A DNA stretch of 37,703 bases. Source: an uncultured Eubacteriales bacterium. GTDB taxonomy: Bacteria > Bacillota > Clostridia > Peptostreptococcales > Anaerovoracaceae. Both the position numbers and the translations under genes were made by a program. Location: positions 1 through 37,703 of the forward strand of contig CASEEM010000022.1 in the NCBI GenBank assembly GCA_949286985.1. The letters run 5' to 3'. Below, in pieces: positions 14,410-22,978 of the stretch; positions within the stretch are counted from its first letter, which is position 1, and every line of letters begins with the position of its first letter. The notes beneath the pieces are model-generated. The model did not search any database, was not told the DNA's origin, and worked only from the letters and a program-made list of their open reading frames with translations.

Positions 14410-15648
14410 ATGAAGCATTCTGCAAGCAAGGAGACAGGGGCGGTCTTTTATGCCCTTCTGGCTGCGGCCGGGAAGGGCACCCGCATGAATACGGCGCTTC
14501 CGAAGCAGCTGCTGCCGTATCGCGGGATGACCGTGCTGGAGCATACGATGCGTACGTTCCTGGAAACAGGGCGGATGGATGCGATGATAGTCATCATTCC
14601 GCCGGACCGGGAATATGATGCGATATTTCACGAGATCGGCGAGCGCCTCTCGGAGGGATACGGCATTCCGATTCGGTTCGCTTACGGCGGCCGGACGAGA
14701 GGCGACTCGGTGAAGGCCGGTCTGGAAGAGGCGGCGGCGGAAGCGGTGCGCACCGGAACGGAGGAAGAGGCGGTTTATGTCCTCATCCATGATGCGGCGC
14801 GGACGCAGGTGAGCGCGGAGATCATCGAGCGAAACATTGAAGCCGTGCAGCATCAAAAGGCGGTGACGACCGCCGTTCCGTCTATCGATTCTCTTCGCAG
14901 GATTTCGCCGGAGAGCGAGGCCGCTCCCTTGTCATCGGAATTGAAAAATTCTATAATGGAAACTGTGGTATTGCCTCGCGAAGAAGTCTTTGCGGTGCAG
15001 ACACCGCAAAGTTTTCATCTGCCGCTCATTCGAGAAGCTTACCGCAAGGCGGAGCGAGCCGGATATGAAGGGACTGACGATGCTTCGGTCGCTCAATTCG
15101 CCGGGGCAGCTATCGGTCTCGTGGAAGGGTCGTATGAGAACGGCAAGATTACGACGAGAAAGGATATTCCCATGGCGATACGTGTAGGCACCGGATATGA
15201 TGTACACCGGCTTGCCGAAGGGCGCAGACTGATACTGTGCGGGGTTCCGATCCCCGGAAGCCGCGGACTTCTCGGGCATTCCGATGCGGATGTGGCCGTT
15301 CATGCTTTGATGGACGCCATTCTCGGAGCCGCAGGTAAGGGAGATATCGGCAGGCATTTCCCTGACTCCGATGAGAAGTACCTCAATGCGGACAGTATGA
15401 AGTTGCTTGCAGAGGTGAAGAGCATTGCCGGCGATATTACGGTAGGGAATGCGGACATCACGATCATCTGTGAACGTCCGAAGCTCGCACCTTATATTGA
15501 GAAAATGAGAGAAAATATCGCGTCCGTGCTGGACATGCCGAAGGATGCCGTCAATGTCAAAGCGACGACGACGGAGGGCCTCGGGTTCACAGGTCGCGGC
15601 GAGGGCATTGCAGCGCTTGCCTCTTGCACCATAGAAGGGAGATTTTAA
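14410..15648 (+). CDS. ispDF: bifunctional IspD-IspF (MEP isoprenoid pathway)
   Basis: A 412-residue fusion. Residues 1 to about 250 are IspD (MEP cytidylyltransferase): AAGKGTRM (19-26), PKQ with Lys32, HDAARTQVS, QTPQSF and TDDASVA. Residues from about 255 are IspF (MEcPP synthase): VGTGYDVH with the metal ligands D264 and H266, LGHSDADVAVHALMDAILGAAGKGDIG, FPDSD, and TTTEGLGFTGRGEGIAA. The two catalyse steps 3 and 5 of the MEP pathway; IspE is not in the window. IspD usually has HDAARP, here HDAART. Separate ispD and ispF genes are usual in Bacillota; fusions are known in Alphaproteobacteria and Campylobacter. GAGGAGG precedes the ATG. An internal start at the domain junction is possible. 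Confidence 0.93.
   Translation: MKHSASKETGAVFYALLAAAGKGTRMNTALPKQLLPYRGMTVLEHTMRTFLETGRMDAMIVIIPPDREYDAIFHEIGERLSEGYGIPIRFAYGGRTRGDSVKAGLEEAAAEAVRTGTEEEAVYVLIHDAARTQVSAEIIERNIEAVQHQKAVTTAVPSIDSLRRISPESEAAPLSSELKNSIMETVVLPREEVFAVQTPQSFHLPLIREAYRKAERAGYEGTDDASVAQFAGAAIGLVEGSYENGKITTRKDIPMAIRVGTGYDVHRLAEGRRLILCGVPIPGSRGLLGHSDADVAVHALMDAILGAAGKGDIGRHFPDSDEKYLNADSMKLLAEVKSIAGDITVGNADITIICERPKLAPYIEKMRENIASVLDMPKDAVNVKATTTEGLGFTGRGEGIAALASCTIEGRF
15159..15174 (+). promoter_or_regulatory. possible internal ribosome binding site and start for free IspF
   Basis: AAAGGA (15159-15164) lies 7 nt before an in-frame ATG at 15172, at the exact junction of the IspD and IspF domains. Initiation there would give a 158-residue protein, the normal length of free-standing IspF. 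It may equally be a relic of the ancestral ispF start that was left by the fusion. Confidence 0.4.
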
Positions 15649-15650
15649 TC

Positions 15651-17387
15651 ATGAAGTTATCGAGAATGCATCTTAAGACGCTCCGTGAAGCTCCGAATGA
15701 AGCCGAGCTGATCAGCCATCAGCTGCTCATTCGCGCCAATATGATCAAGAAGGAAGCGGCAGGTATTTATACCTTCATGCCGCTCGGCTGGAGAGTCATC
15801 CGCAAGATTTCGCAGATTGTCCGTGAGGAGCAGGACCGCATCGGCTGCCAGGAGCTGCAGATGCCGCACCCGAATCCGTCGGAGCTCTGGAAGGAATCCG
15901 GCAGATGGTATGCTTACGGTCCGGAGCTCTGGAGAATCAAGGACCGCAACGGCCGCGAGTTCTGCCTCGCACCGACGTGCGAAGAGATGATCACGAACCT
16001 CGTCAAGCAGGAGGTTTCGTCGTACCGTGAGCTTCCGTTCCAGTTCTATCATATTCAGTGGAAATTCCGCGACGAGTCCCGTCCGAGATACGGTCTCCTT
16101 CGCTCCCGCGAGTTCCTGATGAAGGACGCTTATTCCTTCGACGCGACGCCGGAGGATCTCGATAAGGCTTATCAGCTCCAGTACGGTGCTTATGAGAGAA
16201 CGTTCACGCGCTGCGGTCTCGATTATCGTATCGTCGAAGCGGACAACGGCCCGATCGGCGGCAGCAATTCGCATGAGTTCTCGGCACTCTCCGCTGTCGG
16301 CGAGAGTGAACTCGCTTATTGCGAGAACTGCGATATGGCAGCGACGATCGAGCGTGCGGAATGCGTCGATGAGAAGCAGCCGGAGATGGAGATGGAAGAG
16401 CTTCGCGAGGTTTATACGCCGAATACGAAGACCATCAAGGATGTCTGCGACTACCTCGGTCTCGACGAGAAGCGTTCGATCAAGGCTCTCATGTTTGTCA
16501 CCTATGACCGTGAGCTCAATCCGGACAAGTACGTCTGTGCGTTCATTCGCGGCGACCGCGATGTCAACATGATCAAGCTCGTCAATGCGCTCGGCATTCC
16601 GGAGCACTATATCGAGTTTGCCGATGAAGAAGAGATGGCACCGGTCACCGGCATCGTCGGCGGCTTCACCGGCCCGATCGGCCTCAAGAACTGCATCAAG
16701 GTCGTCGACAGCGAGCTCGTCGGTACGAAGAATATGTGTGCCGGCGCGAACAAGGAGGATCACCACCTCCTCGGCGTCTGCTACGGCAGAGATTACGAGG
16801 GCGATATCATCACGGATATCAAGACGCTCAAGGAAGGCGATCCGTGCCCGAAGTGCGGCAATCCGATCAAGCATACGCGCGGCATCGAGGTCGGTCAGAT
16901 CTTCAAGCTCGGAACGAAGTATTCGCAGTCGATGAATACGACGTATAAGGACGAGAACGGCGACGACAACATCTACTGGATGGGATGCTACGGCATCGGC
17001 GTTACGCGTACGATGCAGGCCATCGTCGAGCAGCATAATGACAAGGACGGCATCATCTGGCCGGTTTCGGTCGCACCGTACCATGTCATCATCACGGTCA
17101 TCAATCCGCAGGACGAGATGCAGATGGCTCTCGCCGAGAAGATGGAGGCCGAGCTCGAGAAGCACCATGTTGAAGTCCTCTGCGATGACAGAGACGAGCG
17201 TCCGGGCGTCAAGTTCAAGGATGCCGATCTGATCGGTATGCCTATCCGTATCACTGTCGGCCGCAAGGCTGCGGACGGCGAGGTCGAATACAAGCTTCGC
17301 CGCGAGGCCGAGGTCAAGGAGATGAAGGCGGAGGATGCCGTACGCGCAGCTTGCGAACTCGTGGATGCAGAAAGGTTTGGCATGTAA
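15651..17387 (+). CDS. proS: prolyl-tRNA synthetase, bacterial type with editing insertion
   Basis: A 578-residue class II synthetase. Motif 1 lies around YTFMPLGWRVIRKISQIVREE. Motif 2 is FYHIQWKFRDESRPRYGLLRSREFLMKDAYSF in outline, and motif 3 is near GCYGIGVTRTMQAIVEQ. The region from about 225 to 400 is the INS/YbaK-like domain that clears Ala-tRNA-Pro, with KALMFV and a CPKCG pair at its end. The anticodon domain follows from about 470. The ATG at 15651 lies 2 bp after the ispDF stop, with GAAGGGAG inside the end of ispDF; an in-frame start at 15624 would precede that site. gltX occupies a comparable place in Bacillus. Confidence 0.96.
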   Translation: MKLSRMHLKTLREAPNEAELISHQLLIRANMIKKEAAGIYTFMPLGWRVIRKISQIVREEQDRIGCQELQMPHPNPSELWKESGRWYAYGPELWRIKDRNGREFCLAPTCEEMITNLVKQEVSSYRELPFQFYHIQWKFRDESRPRYGLLRSREFLMKDAYSFDATPEDLDKAYQLQYGAYERTFTRCGLDYRIVEADNGPIGGSNSHEFSALSAVGESELAYCENCDMAATIERAECVDEKQPEMEMEELREVYTPNTKTIKDVCDYLGLDEKRSIKALMFVTYDRELNPDKYVCAFIRGDRDVNMIKLVNALGIPEHYIEFADEEEMAPVTGIVGGFTGPIGLKNCIKVVDSELVGTKNMCAGANKEDHHLLGVCYGRDYEGDIITDIKTLKEGDPCPKCGNPIKHTRGIEVGQIFKLGTKYSQSMNTTYKDENGDDNIYWMGCYGIGVTRTMQAIVEQHNDKDGIIWPVSVAPYHVIITVINPQDEMQMALAEKMEAELEKHHVEVLCDDRDERPGVKFKDADLIGMPIRITVGRKAADGEVEYKLRREAEVKEMKAEDAVRAACELVDAERFGM

Positions 17388-17390
17388 CCC

Positions 17391-17978
17391 GTGTTAGAAT
17401 TGTTTATTGTTTTCTTCAAATTGGGAATTTTCACCTTCGGAGGCGGGATCGCGATGATCCCGATCCTCCGGAGAGAAATGGTCTCCGAGAAGGAATGGTT
17501 TTCCGATGAAGAAATGATTGACATCATCGCGGTATGCCAGGGCATGCCCGGCGTTATTGCGATCAACATGGCAACTTATGTGGGATTCAAGAGGCGAGGT
17601 CTTCTTGGATCCCTTGTTGCAACCGTCGGAGTTGTCCTTCCGTCTTATGTCATCATTTTGGTGATCGCCCGGTTCATGGAGGCCTTCCAGTCGAATCTGT
17701 ATATTGCAGGCGCGCTCAGCGGACTTCGTGCCGCAGCACTCGGCATGGTCCTTCTCGCCGTCTGGCAGGTGGGCTCGAGCGTCATCAAGAGTAAGCGCAT
17801 CGCGGCTGCGGCCGTCCTGAGCTTCCTCCTTCTCGTAGCTGTGAAGGTGGACGTCGCTTATGTCATCCTTGCCTACCTTCTCGCCGGAGCGATTTATGCT
17901 TATGTGAAAGACCGGAGCGAAGGGCGGCTTCAAGGCGGAGTATCCGAGAAGGATGACGGAGAGGAGGGAGAATCATGA
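17391..17978 (+). CDS. chrA: chromate transporter family protein, first half-size subunit
   Basis: A 195-residue membrane protein of the CHR family, short-chain type. The signature FFKLGIFTFGGGIAMIPIL is near the N-terminus, followed by IIAVCQGMPGVIAINMATYVGF. Four to six hydrophobic segments follow. Short CHR proteins work as pairs, probably as heterodimers of opposite membrane topology; the partner overlaps this gene by 4 bp. The start is GTG at 17391, 3 bp after proS, with only a weak AAAGG upstream, so reinitiation after proS is likely. Family members export chromate or related oxyanions, but many such pairs in anaerobes have no proven substrate. The C-terminal tail is acidic (EKDDGEEGES). 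Confidence 0.9.
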   Translation: MLELFIVFFKLGIFTFGGGIAMIPILRREMVSEKEWFSDEEMIDIIAVCQGMPGVIAINMATYVGFKRRGLLGSLVATVGVVLPSYVIILVIARFMEAFQSNLYIAGALSGLRAAALGMVLLAVWQVGSSVIKSKRIAAAAVLSFLLLVAVKVDVAYVILAYLLAGAIYAYVKDRSEGRLQGGVSEKDDGEEGES

Positions 17979-18592
17979 TATTTCTTCAGCTCTATCTCTC
18001 TTTCTTTAAGATCGGCCTCCTCGGCTTCGGCGGAGGGCTCGCGATTATCCAGCTCATCTATGACAGTGTCCGCGTATTCATCGATATGGATCCGCAGCAG
18101 TTCGCGAACATCGTCGCCATCGCCCAGGTGACGCCGGGGCCGGTAGCGGTCAACATGGCGACCTATGTCGGCTATGAGGCAGCCGGATATTTCGGCTCCT
18201 TCGTGGCAACGATCGGTGTCGCGACGCCGGCCTTTATCCTGATCACCATCGCCGCCCGCATGGTCGAGAGGTATAAGAAAAGCTCCCTCATCAAGGGAGC
18301 GCTTCAAGGCATTCGTCCGGCGACGGTCGGCATGATCGCGATGGCGGTCATCACGCTCGGAGAGCCGACCGTTATCACGCAGGAACCGCTCGGAGCCAAG
18401 TGGCTGGCAGCGGCCAATCTCGCTTCGGAGAGCGGGCATCTTGCTCTTTTATCGGGGACCCCTCTCGCGAATCTCGATCTCTTTGCCGTTCTCATCGCAT
18501 TGGCGACGGTCTGGCTGATAGGGAAGAAGGACAAAAGCCCCTTCCCGGTCCTCATTGCGATGGGATGCATCGGAGCCATACTTGGTGTATAA
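17975..18592 (+). CDS. chrA: chromate transporter family protein, second half-size subunit
   Basis: A 205-residue CHR-family membrane protein and the partner of the preceding gene, with which it shares an ATGA overlap. It has the same signature, FFKIGLLGFGGGLAIIQLIYD, then IVAIAQVTPGPVAVNMATYVGY. The Pro-Gly-Pro in TPGPVAVN is the more canonical form of the CHR motif; the first subunit has MPGVIAIN. A polar stretch around residues 120-160 separates the last helices. The GGAGGGAG ribosome binding site lies in the end of the first gene. No chrB-like regulator is nearby. Confidence 0.9.
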   Translation: MIFLQLYLSFFKIGLLGFGGGLAIIQLIYDSVRVFIDMDPQQFANIVAIAQVTPGPVAVNMATYVGYEAAGYFGSFVATIGVATPAFILITIAARMVERYKKSSLIKGALQGIRPATVGMIAMAVITLGEPTVITQEPLGAKWLAAANLASESGHLALLSGTPLANLDLFAVLIALATVWLIGKKDKSPFPVLIAMGCIGAILGV

Positions 18593-18641
18593 TGAACGGA
18601 ATCTGATTTTACTACGGACCGATAAGAATAAGAGGAGTATT

Positions 18642-20054
18642 ATGACAATCAGTATTTACAATTCCATGACGAGAAAAAAGGAAGAGTTTCATCCGATCGA
18701 AGAAGGAAAGGTCGGCATCTATGTCTGCGGGCCGACGGTCTATAATTACTTCCATATCGGTAATGCGCGTCCCTTTGTCGTCTTTGATACGCTGCGCCGT
18801 TATTTCAAGTACCGCGGCTACGAGGTGAAGTTCGTACAGAATTTTACCGATGTCGATGACAAGATCATCCGCAAGGCGAAGGAAGAGGGCGTGACGGCGC
18901 CGGAGGTTTCAGAACGCTATATTAAGGAATATTTCGACGATGCGAAGGCGCTGAATGTCGTGCCTGCCGACGTCCATCCGAAGGTTTCCGAGCATATTCC
19001 GGACATCATCGCTTTCATCGAGACCTTGATTGAGAAGGGTTATGCGTATGAGGCGGACGGTGATGTCTATTACAGCACCCGAAAGTTCGAGGATTACGGC
19101 AAGCTCTCCGGACAGAATATCGATGATCTTGAATCCGGCGCGCGCATCGCCATCGGTGAGGTCAAGAAGGACCCGCTCGACTTCGCGCTCTGGAAGGCGC
19201 AGAAGGAGCCGGACGAAATCGCCTGGGATTCCCCGTGGGGCAAGGGTCGCCCGGGATGGCATATCGAGTGCTCGACGATGTCGAAGAAGCATCTCGGCGC
19301 GACGATCGACATTCACGGCGGCGGTCAGGATTTGAAATTCCCGCATCACGAGAATGAAATCGCGCAGTCGGAGGCCTGCAGCGGTCAGCCGTTTGCGAAT
19401 TATTGGATGCATAACGGCTTCATCATGGTGGACGGCGAGAAGATGTCGAAGTCGCTCAATAACTTCTTCACCGTGCGCGATATCCGCAAGGAGTACAGCG
19501 GCGATTTCATCCGCTATTTCCTGATTTCGGTTCAATATCGCAGTCCGATCAACTTCAGCGATACGGAGATGAAGCATACGAAGGCCGGTTACGATCGTCT
19601 TGTTACGGCGATGGAGAATCTCGAGTTCCTCGGGGAGAAGGGGGCCGATGGCCCGATGACCGAGGCGGAGAAGGAAGCGGCGGAGGCGATGAACGGTTAT
19701 CGCGATCGCTTCATAGAGTGCATGGATGATGATCTTAATACGGCGGGGGCCATCGGTGTCATCTTCGAACTCGTATCGCATATCAATGTGACGGTGAAGG
19801 ACGGCTCAACGAAGGCGTTTGCCGACGCCGCGCGTGCGATGCTCCGCGAGCTGACGGATGTTCTCGGCATCCTGCAGCAGAAGGAGGATCATACCGTCGA
19901 TGATGAGATCGAGGCGCTGATTGAGGAGCGTCAGCAGGCGCGCAAGGAGAAGAACTGGGCTCGTGCGGACGAAATCCGCGATCACATCGCTTCGATGGGA
20001 TATACGATCAAGGACACTCCGCAGGGCGTGCAGATTATCAAGAATGAGGAGTAG
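18642..20054 (+). CDS. cysS: cysteinyl-tRNA synthetase
   Basis: A 470-residue class I synthetase. YVCGPTVYNYFHIGN carries the first zinc Cys and the HIGH-type motif HIGN (from H38). The remaining zinc ligands lie around WHIECSTM and HHENE. KMSKS is at 267-271. The C-terminal part is the DALR/anticodon region ending in QQARKEKNWARADEIRD, typical of CysRS. The ATG at 18642 has AGAGGAG upstream. A TATAAT at 18588-18593 overlaps the end of the previous gene and might provide a local promoter, but it lacks a -35. The next gene begins 1 bp after the stop. Confidence 0.96.
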   Translation: MTISIYNSMTRKKEEFHPIEEGKVGIYVCGPTVYNYFHIGNARPFVVFDTLRRYFKYRGYEVKFVQNFTDVDDKIIRKAKEEGVTAPEVSERYIKEYFDDAKALNVVPADVHPKVSEHIPDIIAFIETLIEKGYAYEADGDVYYSTRKFEDYGKLSGQNIDDLESGARIAIGEVKKDPLDFALWKAQKEPDEIAWDSPWGKGRPGWHIECSTMSKKHLGATIDIHGGGQDLKFPHHENEIAQSEACSGQPFANYWMHNGFIMVDGEKMSKSLNNFFTVRDIRKEYSGDFIRYFLISVQYRSPINFSDTEMKHTKAGYDRLVTAMENLEFLGEKGADGPMTEAEKEAAEAMNGYRDRFIECMDDDLNTAGAIGVIFELVSHINVTVKDGSTKAFADAARAMLRELTDVLGILQQKEDHTVDDEIEALIEERQQARKEKNWARADEIRDHIASMGYTIKDTPQGVQIIKNEE

Positions 20055-20055
20055 C

Positions 20056-20511
20056 ATGACGGAAGCGAAGCTTTTGCATTTTGATGACGCGGAGCCTTTG
20101 TCCGGGGCGGAGCGGAGAGAACTCGTATATGCGAATTCGACGACGCTTGCCTATGTCGGGGATGCCGTATATGAGCTCGCCGTTCGGACGTATCTGATCC
20201 GGCAGCGATCGGTCGGCGTCAATCAAATCCACCGGAAGGCTGTCCGGTATGTATCCTCGGAGGGGCAGGCGAGAGCAATCAAACAGATGGCGGAGGGATT
20301 CCTCACTGAAGAGGAGGAACTCGTCTACCGCCGCGCCAGGAACCGCCGCGCGACCTCGCGGCCGAAGAATGCCGATCCGCGGCGTTATAAGCTCGCCACG
20401 GGACTGGAGGCACTGATAGGCTTCCTCTATCTGGCCCGTGAAAGAGAGCGTCTGGAAGAGGTCCTGGCGGAGATCATTCGCATCATCGAAGAAGGAGAAG
20501 ATCATGAGTAA
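20056..20511 (+). CDS. mrnC: Mini-ribonuclease 3
   Basis: A 151-residue protein consisting of an RNase III catalytic domain without a double-stranded-RNA-binding domain. LAYVGDAVYELAVRTYL is the signature with the catalytic acidic residues; LATGLEALIGFLYL holds the second acidic pair region. In B. subtilis it matures the 3' and 5' ends of 23S rRNA. The gene sits directly after cysS, as in B. subtilis. The ATG at 20056 is preceded by GAGGAG overlapping the cysS stop. It overlaps thyA by 8 bp. Confidence 0.93.
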   Translation: MTEAKLLHFDDAEPLSGAERRELVYANSTTLAYVGDAVYELAVRTYLIRQRSVGVNQIHRKAVRYVSSEGQARAIKQMAEGFLTEEEELVYRRARNRRATSRPKNADPRRYKLATGLEALIGFLYLARERERLEEVLAEIIRIIEEGEDHE

Positions 20512-21334
20512 GGCTGATCAATTATTTGTCACCATGTGCGAGGACATCCTCGATCACGGCTTCAGCACGGAGGGGATGCCGGTTCGCCCGCATTGGGCTG
20601 ACGGCACGCCGGCGCATACCATCAAGAACTTCGGCGTCGTCAATCGTTACGACCTCCGGGAGGAATTCCCGGCGCTCACGATTCGTCCGACGGCCATCAA
20701 GCTCGCCTTTGATGAGCTTCTCTGGATTTGGCAGAAGAAGTCGAACCGCGTCGCCGATCTCAAGAGCCACATCTGGGATTCCTGGGCCGGCGAGGACGGC
20801 ACCATCGGCAAGGCGTACGGATATCAGCTGGCCGTCCCTTACAACTTCAAGCAGGGGCGCATGGACCAGGTGGACAATGTCCTCTGGCTCTTGAAGAATG
20901 ATCGTTATTCGCGCCGCATCATGACGAATATGTACAATTTCGCCGACCTGTCGGAGATGAATCTGGAGCCGTGCGCTTACAGTATGACCTTCAATGTCAA
21001 GGGGAATACGCTGAATGCGATTCTGAACCAGCGCTCGCAGGACATCCTGACCGCCAATAATTGGAATGTCGTTCAATACGCTCTCCTCCTCATGATGATG
21101 GCGCAGGTGAGCGACCTTCAGGCGGGCGAACTCGTCCATGTCATTTCGGATGCGCATATTTATGACCGCCATGTGGATATCATCCGCGAGATGATCAAGC
21201 GTCCGCAGCATCCGGCGCCGAAGGTCACGCTCAACCCGGAGGTGAAGGATTTCTATGCCTTCACGACGGACGACCTTGTGATTGAGAATTATGAGCACGA
21301 GCCGCAGATCAAGAACATTCCGGTCGCCATTTAG
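20504..21334 (+). CDS. thyA: thymidylate synthase (ThyA, phage phi3T/B. subtilis ThyA-like type)
   Basis: A 276-residue enzyme that methylates dUMP to dTMP using methylene-tetrahydrofolate. The catalytic Cys157 lies in LEPCAYSMTFNV, where most ThyA proteins have PCHxxxQF. RRIM supplies the phosphate-binding arginines, and the C-terminus shows NPEVKDFYAFTTDDLVIENY. The lack of His after the Cys, and the segments DGTPAHT, ELLWIWQ and HIWDSWAGEDGTIGKAYG, fit the subfamily of B. subtilis ThyA rather than E. coli ThyA. The ATG at 20504 lies within the last codons of mrnC, with GAAGGAG upstream. It is followed by dfrA, which recycles the dihydrofolate that ThyA produces. Confidence 0.94.
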   Translation: MSKADQLFVTMCEDILDHGFSTEGMPVRPHWADGTPAHTIKNFGVVNRYDLREEFPALTIRPTAIKLAFDELLWIWQKKSNRVADLKSHIWDSWAGEDGTIGKAYGYQLAVPYNFKQGRMDQVDNVLWLLKNDRYSRRIMTNMYNFADLSEMNLEPCAYSMTFNVKGNTLNAILNQRSQDILTANNWNVVQYALLLMMMAQVSDLQAGELVHVISDAHIYDRHVDIIREMIKRPQHPAPKVTLNPEVKDFYAFTTDDLVIENYEHEPQIKNIPVAI

Positions 21335-21375
21335 CGAAGGGCGAACGGATTGCTGCAGGACCAAGGAGGAGAGAG

Positions 21376-21873
21376 ATGAATCTTATCGTTGCAGTAGATA
21401 AGGACTGGGGGATCGGCCGCGATAACGGTCTGCTCGCTTCCGTGCCGGGAGATATGGCCTATTTCAAGGAAAAGACCATGGGTCACGTCGTCGTATTCGG
21501 ACGCAAGACACTGGAGAGCTTCCCGCATCAGCGCGGTCTTCCGAAGCGCACGAATATCGTACTGACGACGAATCCCGATTTTGAAGCCGAACGCTGTGAA
21601 ATCGCCCATTCGGAGGAAGAGCTCGCGGAAATGCTCGCTCCGTATGATTCAGACGATATCTTCATCATCGGCGGAGAGAGCATTTACAAGCGATTTTATG
21701 AGCGCTGCGATAAGCTCTATGTCACGAAACTGGACGGCGCATTCGGGGCCGACCGCTTCATGGTCAATCTGGATGAAGACGACCGTTTCGAGGTCACTTG
21801 GGAGAGCGAGCCGCAGGAGGATCACGGCATTCAATATCGCTTCTGCCTTTATGAGAGAAAGAAAGATCGTTAA
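21376..21873 (+). CDS. dfrA: dihydrofolate reductase
   Basis: A 165-residue reductase that regenerates tetrahydrofolate with NADPH. It begins MNLIVAVDKDWGIGRDNGLL, matching the Met20-loop region. The active-site acid is in VPGDMAYFKEKT, the NADPH site in VVFGRKTLESFP, and IFIIGGESIYKRF is the conserved GG nucleotide motif. Length is typical. AAGGAGGA precedes the ATG. It lies 41 bp after thyA and completes a dTMP cycle pair. Nothing in the active site suggests an obvious trimethoprim-resistant type, though this cannot be judged by eye. Confidence 0.95.
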   Translation: MNLIVAVDKDWGIGRDNGLLASVPGDMAYFKEKTMGHVVVFGRKTLESFPHQRGLPKRTNIVLTTNPDFEAERCEIAHSEEELAEMLAPYDSDDIFIIGGESIYKRFYERCDKLYVTKLDGAFGADRFMVNLDEDDRFEVTWESEPQEDHGIQYRFCLYERKKDR

Positions 21874-21906
21874 CGAAGAACGAAGGAAACGGTAGGAGGA
21901 AGACCG

Positions 21907-22902
21907 ATGCCGAAGAAGAAGCAAGCCTCGCGAACGAAGAATCGCCGCGACGAACACGGCGTTTATGAACGACGCGCTTATCGCGGGAAAGCAGCTTTTC
22001 CTGCGAAGGACAGGGAAGAACGTGATTCCTTCGCTCCGCGCACGAAACGCACCGGAAGACCGAATGGCATGAACCGTACGGCGGGGGACCGTTACGGGAG
22101 AACGGCGCGTCCGAATGAACGCGGGACGGAGTTCAGAGAAGAGAGAAGCATCCGAGAAGAGAATCTTGTCATCGGAAGAAATCCGGTGACGGAAGCGATT
22201 CGCAGCGGACGAAGCATCGATAAGATCTATATGGCAGCCGGAGCTGAGGGCTCGGTCGTCAAGATCCGTGCGATGGCGCGCGATGCGGGAATTCCGGTTG
22301 AGACAGTGCCTCGGATGGTGCTGGACCGCATGACGGGGAACGGCCGTCACCAGGGCGTGGCAGCGGAAGCGGCGGCGCACGAATACAGCACTGTGGAGGA
22401 GATCCTGGAGAATGCCCGCAGAAAGGGCGAGGATCCGCTGATCGTCGTCCTCGATGAGATCAACGATCCGCATAATCTCGGCGCAATCATCCGCTCGGCG
22501 GAATGTGCCGGGGCGCACGGCCTCGTCATCCCGAAGCGGAATGCCTGCGGTTTGACGCAGACAGTGGCGAGAGCTTCGGCCGGAGCGATTGAGACGATGC
22601 CGGTCGCGCGCGTCACGAACCTGGCTCGCACACTGGAGGAGCTCCGCGGCGAAGGAATCTGGATTGCGGCTGTCGACATGGACGGCGCGACGTATTATGA
22701 ACAGGAGCATGAGCTCAGCGGTCCGCTCGCCATCGTCGTTGGCGGTGAAGGCCACGGAATCGGTCGCCTCGTGAAGGAGAATTGCGATTATGTCCTCTCC
22801 CTTCCGATGCGCGGAAGCATCAATTCGCTGAACGCCTCGAATGCAGCTGCCGTCATCCTTTACGGAATCCGCAGAGCCCGCGATACGAAGCAGGGAATTT
22901 AG
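21907..22902 (+). CDS. rlmB: 23S rRNA (guanosine-2'-O-)-methyltransferase RlmB/TrmH family
   Basis: A 331-residue SPOUT methyltransferase. The substrate-binding domain starts near residue 78 (VIGRNPVTEAIRSGRSIDKI). The knot shows motif 1 DEINDPHNLGAIIRSAE, motif 2 VVGGEGHGIGRLV and motif 3 LPMRGSINSLNASNAAAVILY. In E. coli the homologue methylates G2251 of 23S rRNA in the P loop. The first 75 or so residues are a low-complexity basic extension rich in Arg and Lys, longer than in E. coli RlmB and probably disordered and RNA-binding. TAGGAGGA precedes the ATG. In B. subtilis, yacP and sigH follow; here neither does. Confidence 0.93.
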   Translation: MPKKKQASRTKNRRDEHGVYERRAYRGKAAFPAKDREERDSFAPRTKRTGRPNGMNRTAGDRYGRTARPNERGTEFREERSIREENLVIGRNPVTEAIRSGRSIDKIYMAAGAEGSVVKIRAMARDAGIPVETVPRMVLDRMTGNGRHQGVAAEAAAHEYSTVEEILENARRKGEDPLIVVLDEINDPHNLGAIIRSAECAGAHGLVIPKRNACGLTQTVARASAGAIETMPVARVTNLARTLEELRGEGIWIAAVDMDGATYYEQEHELSGPLAIVVGGEGHGIGRLVKENCDYVLSLPMRGSINSLNASNAAAVILYGIRRARDTKQGI

Positions 22903-22921
22903 CGGATATCAAGGAAAATGC

Positions 22922-22950
22922 TTGACAACGCAAGCCTTCGAGAGTATTAT
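22922..22950 (+). promoter_or_regulatory. strong promoter of rpmG-secE-nusG-rplKA
   Basis: TTGACA (22922-22927) is a perfect -35, spaced 17 bp from TATTAT (22945-22950). Transcription would start near 22957, about 85 bp before rpmG. Confidence 0.85.
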
Positions 22951-22978
22951 TTATAAGCAACTATATGAAAATCAACGA

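Noticed and set aside
18588..18593. TATAAT at the end of the second chrA gene as a cysS promoter.
   Set aside because: No -35 lies at a workable distance and the TG extension is offset by one base. Cotranscription from upstream is the simpler reading; it is mentioned only in the cysS entry.
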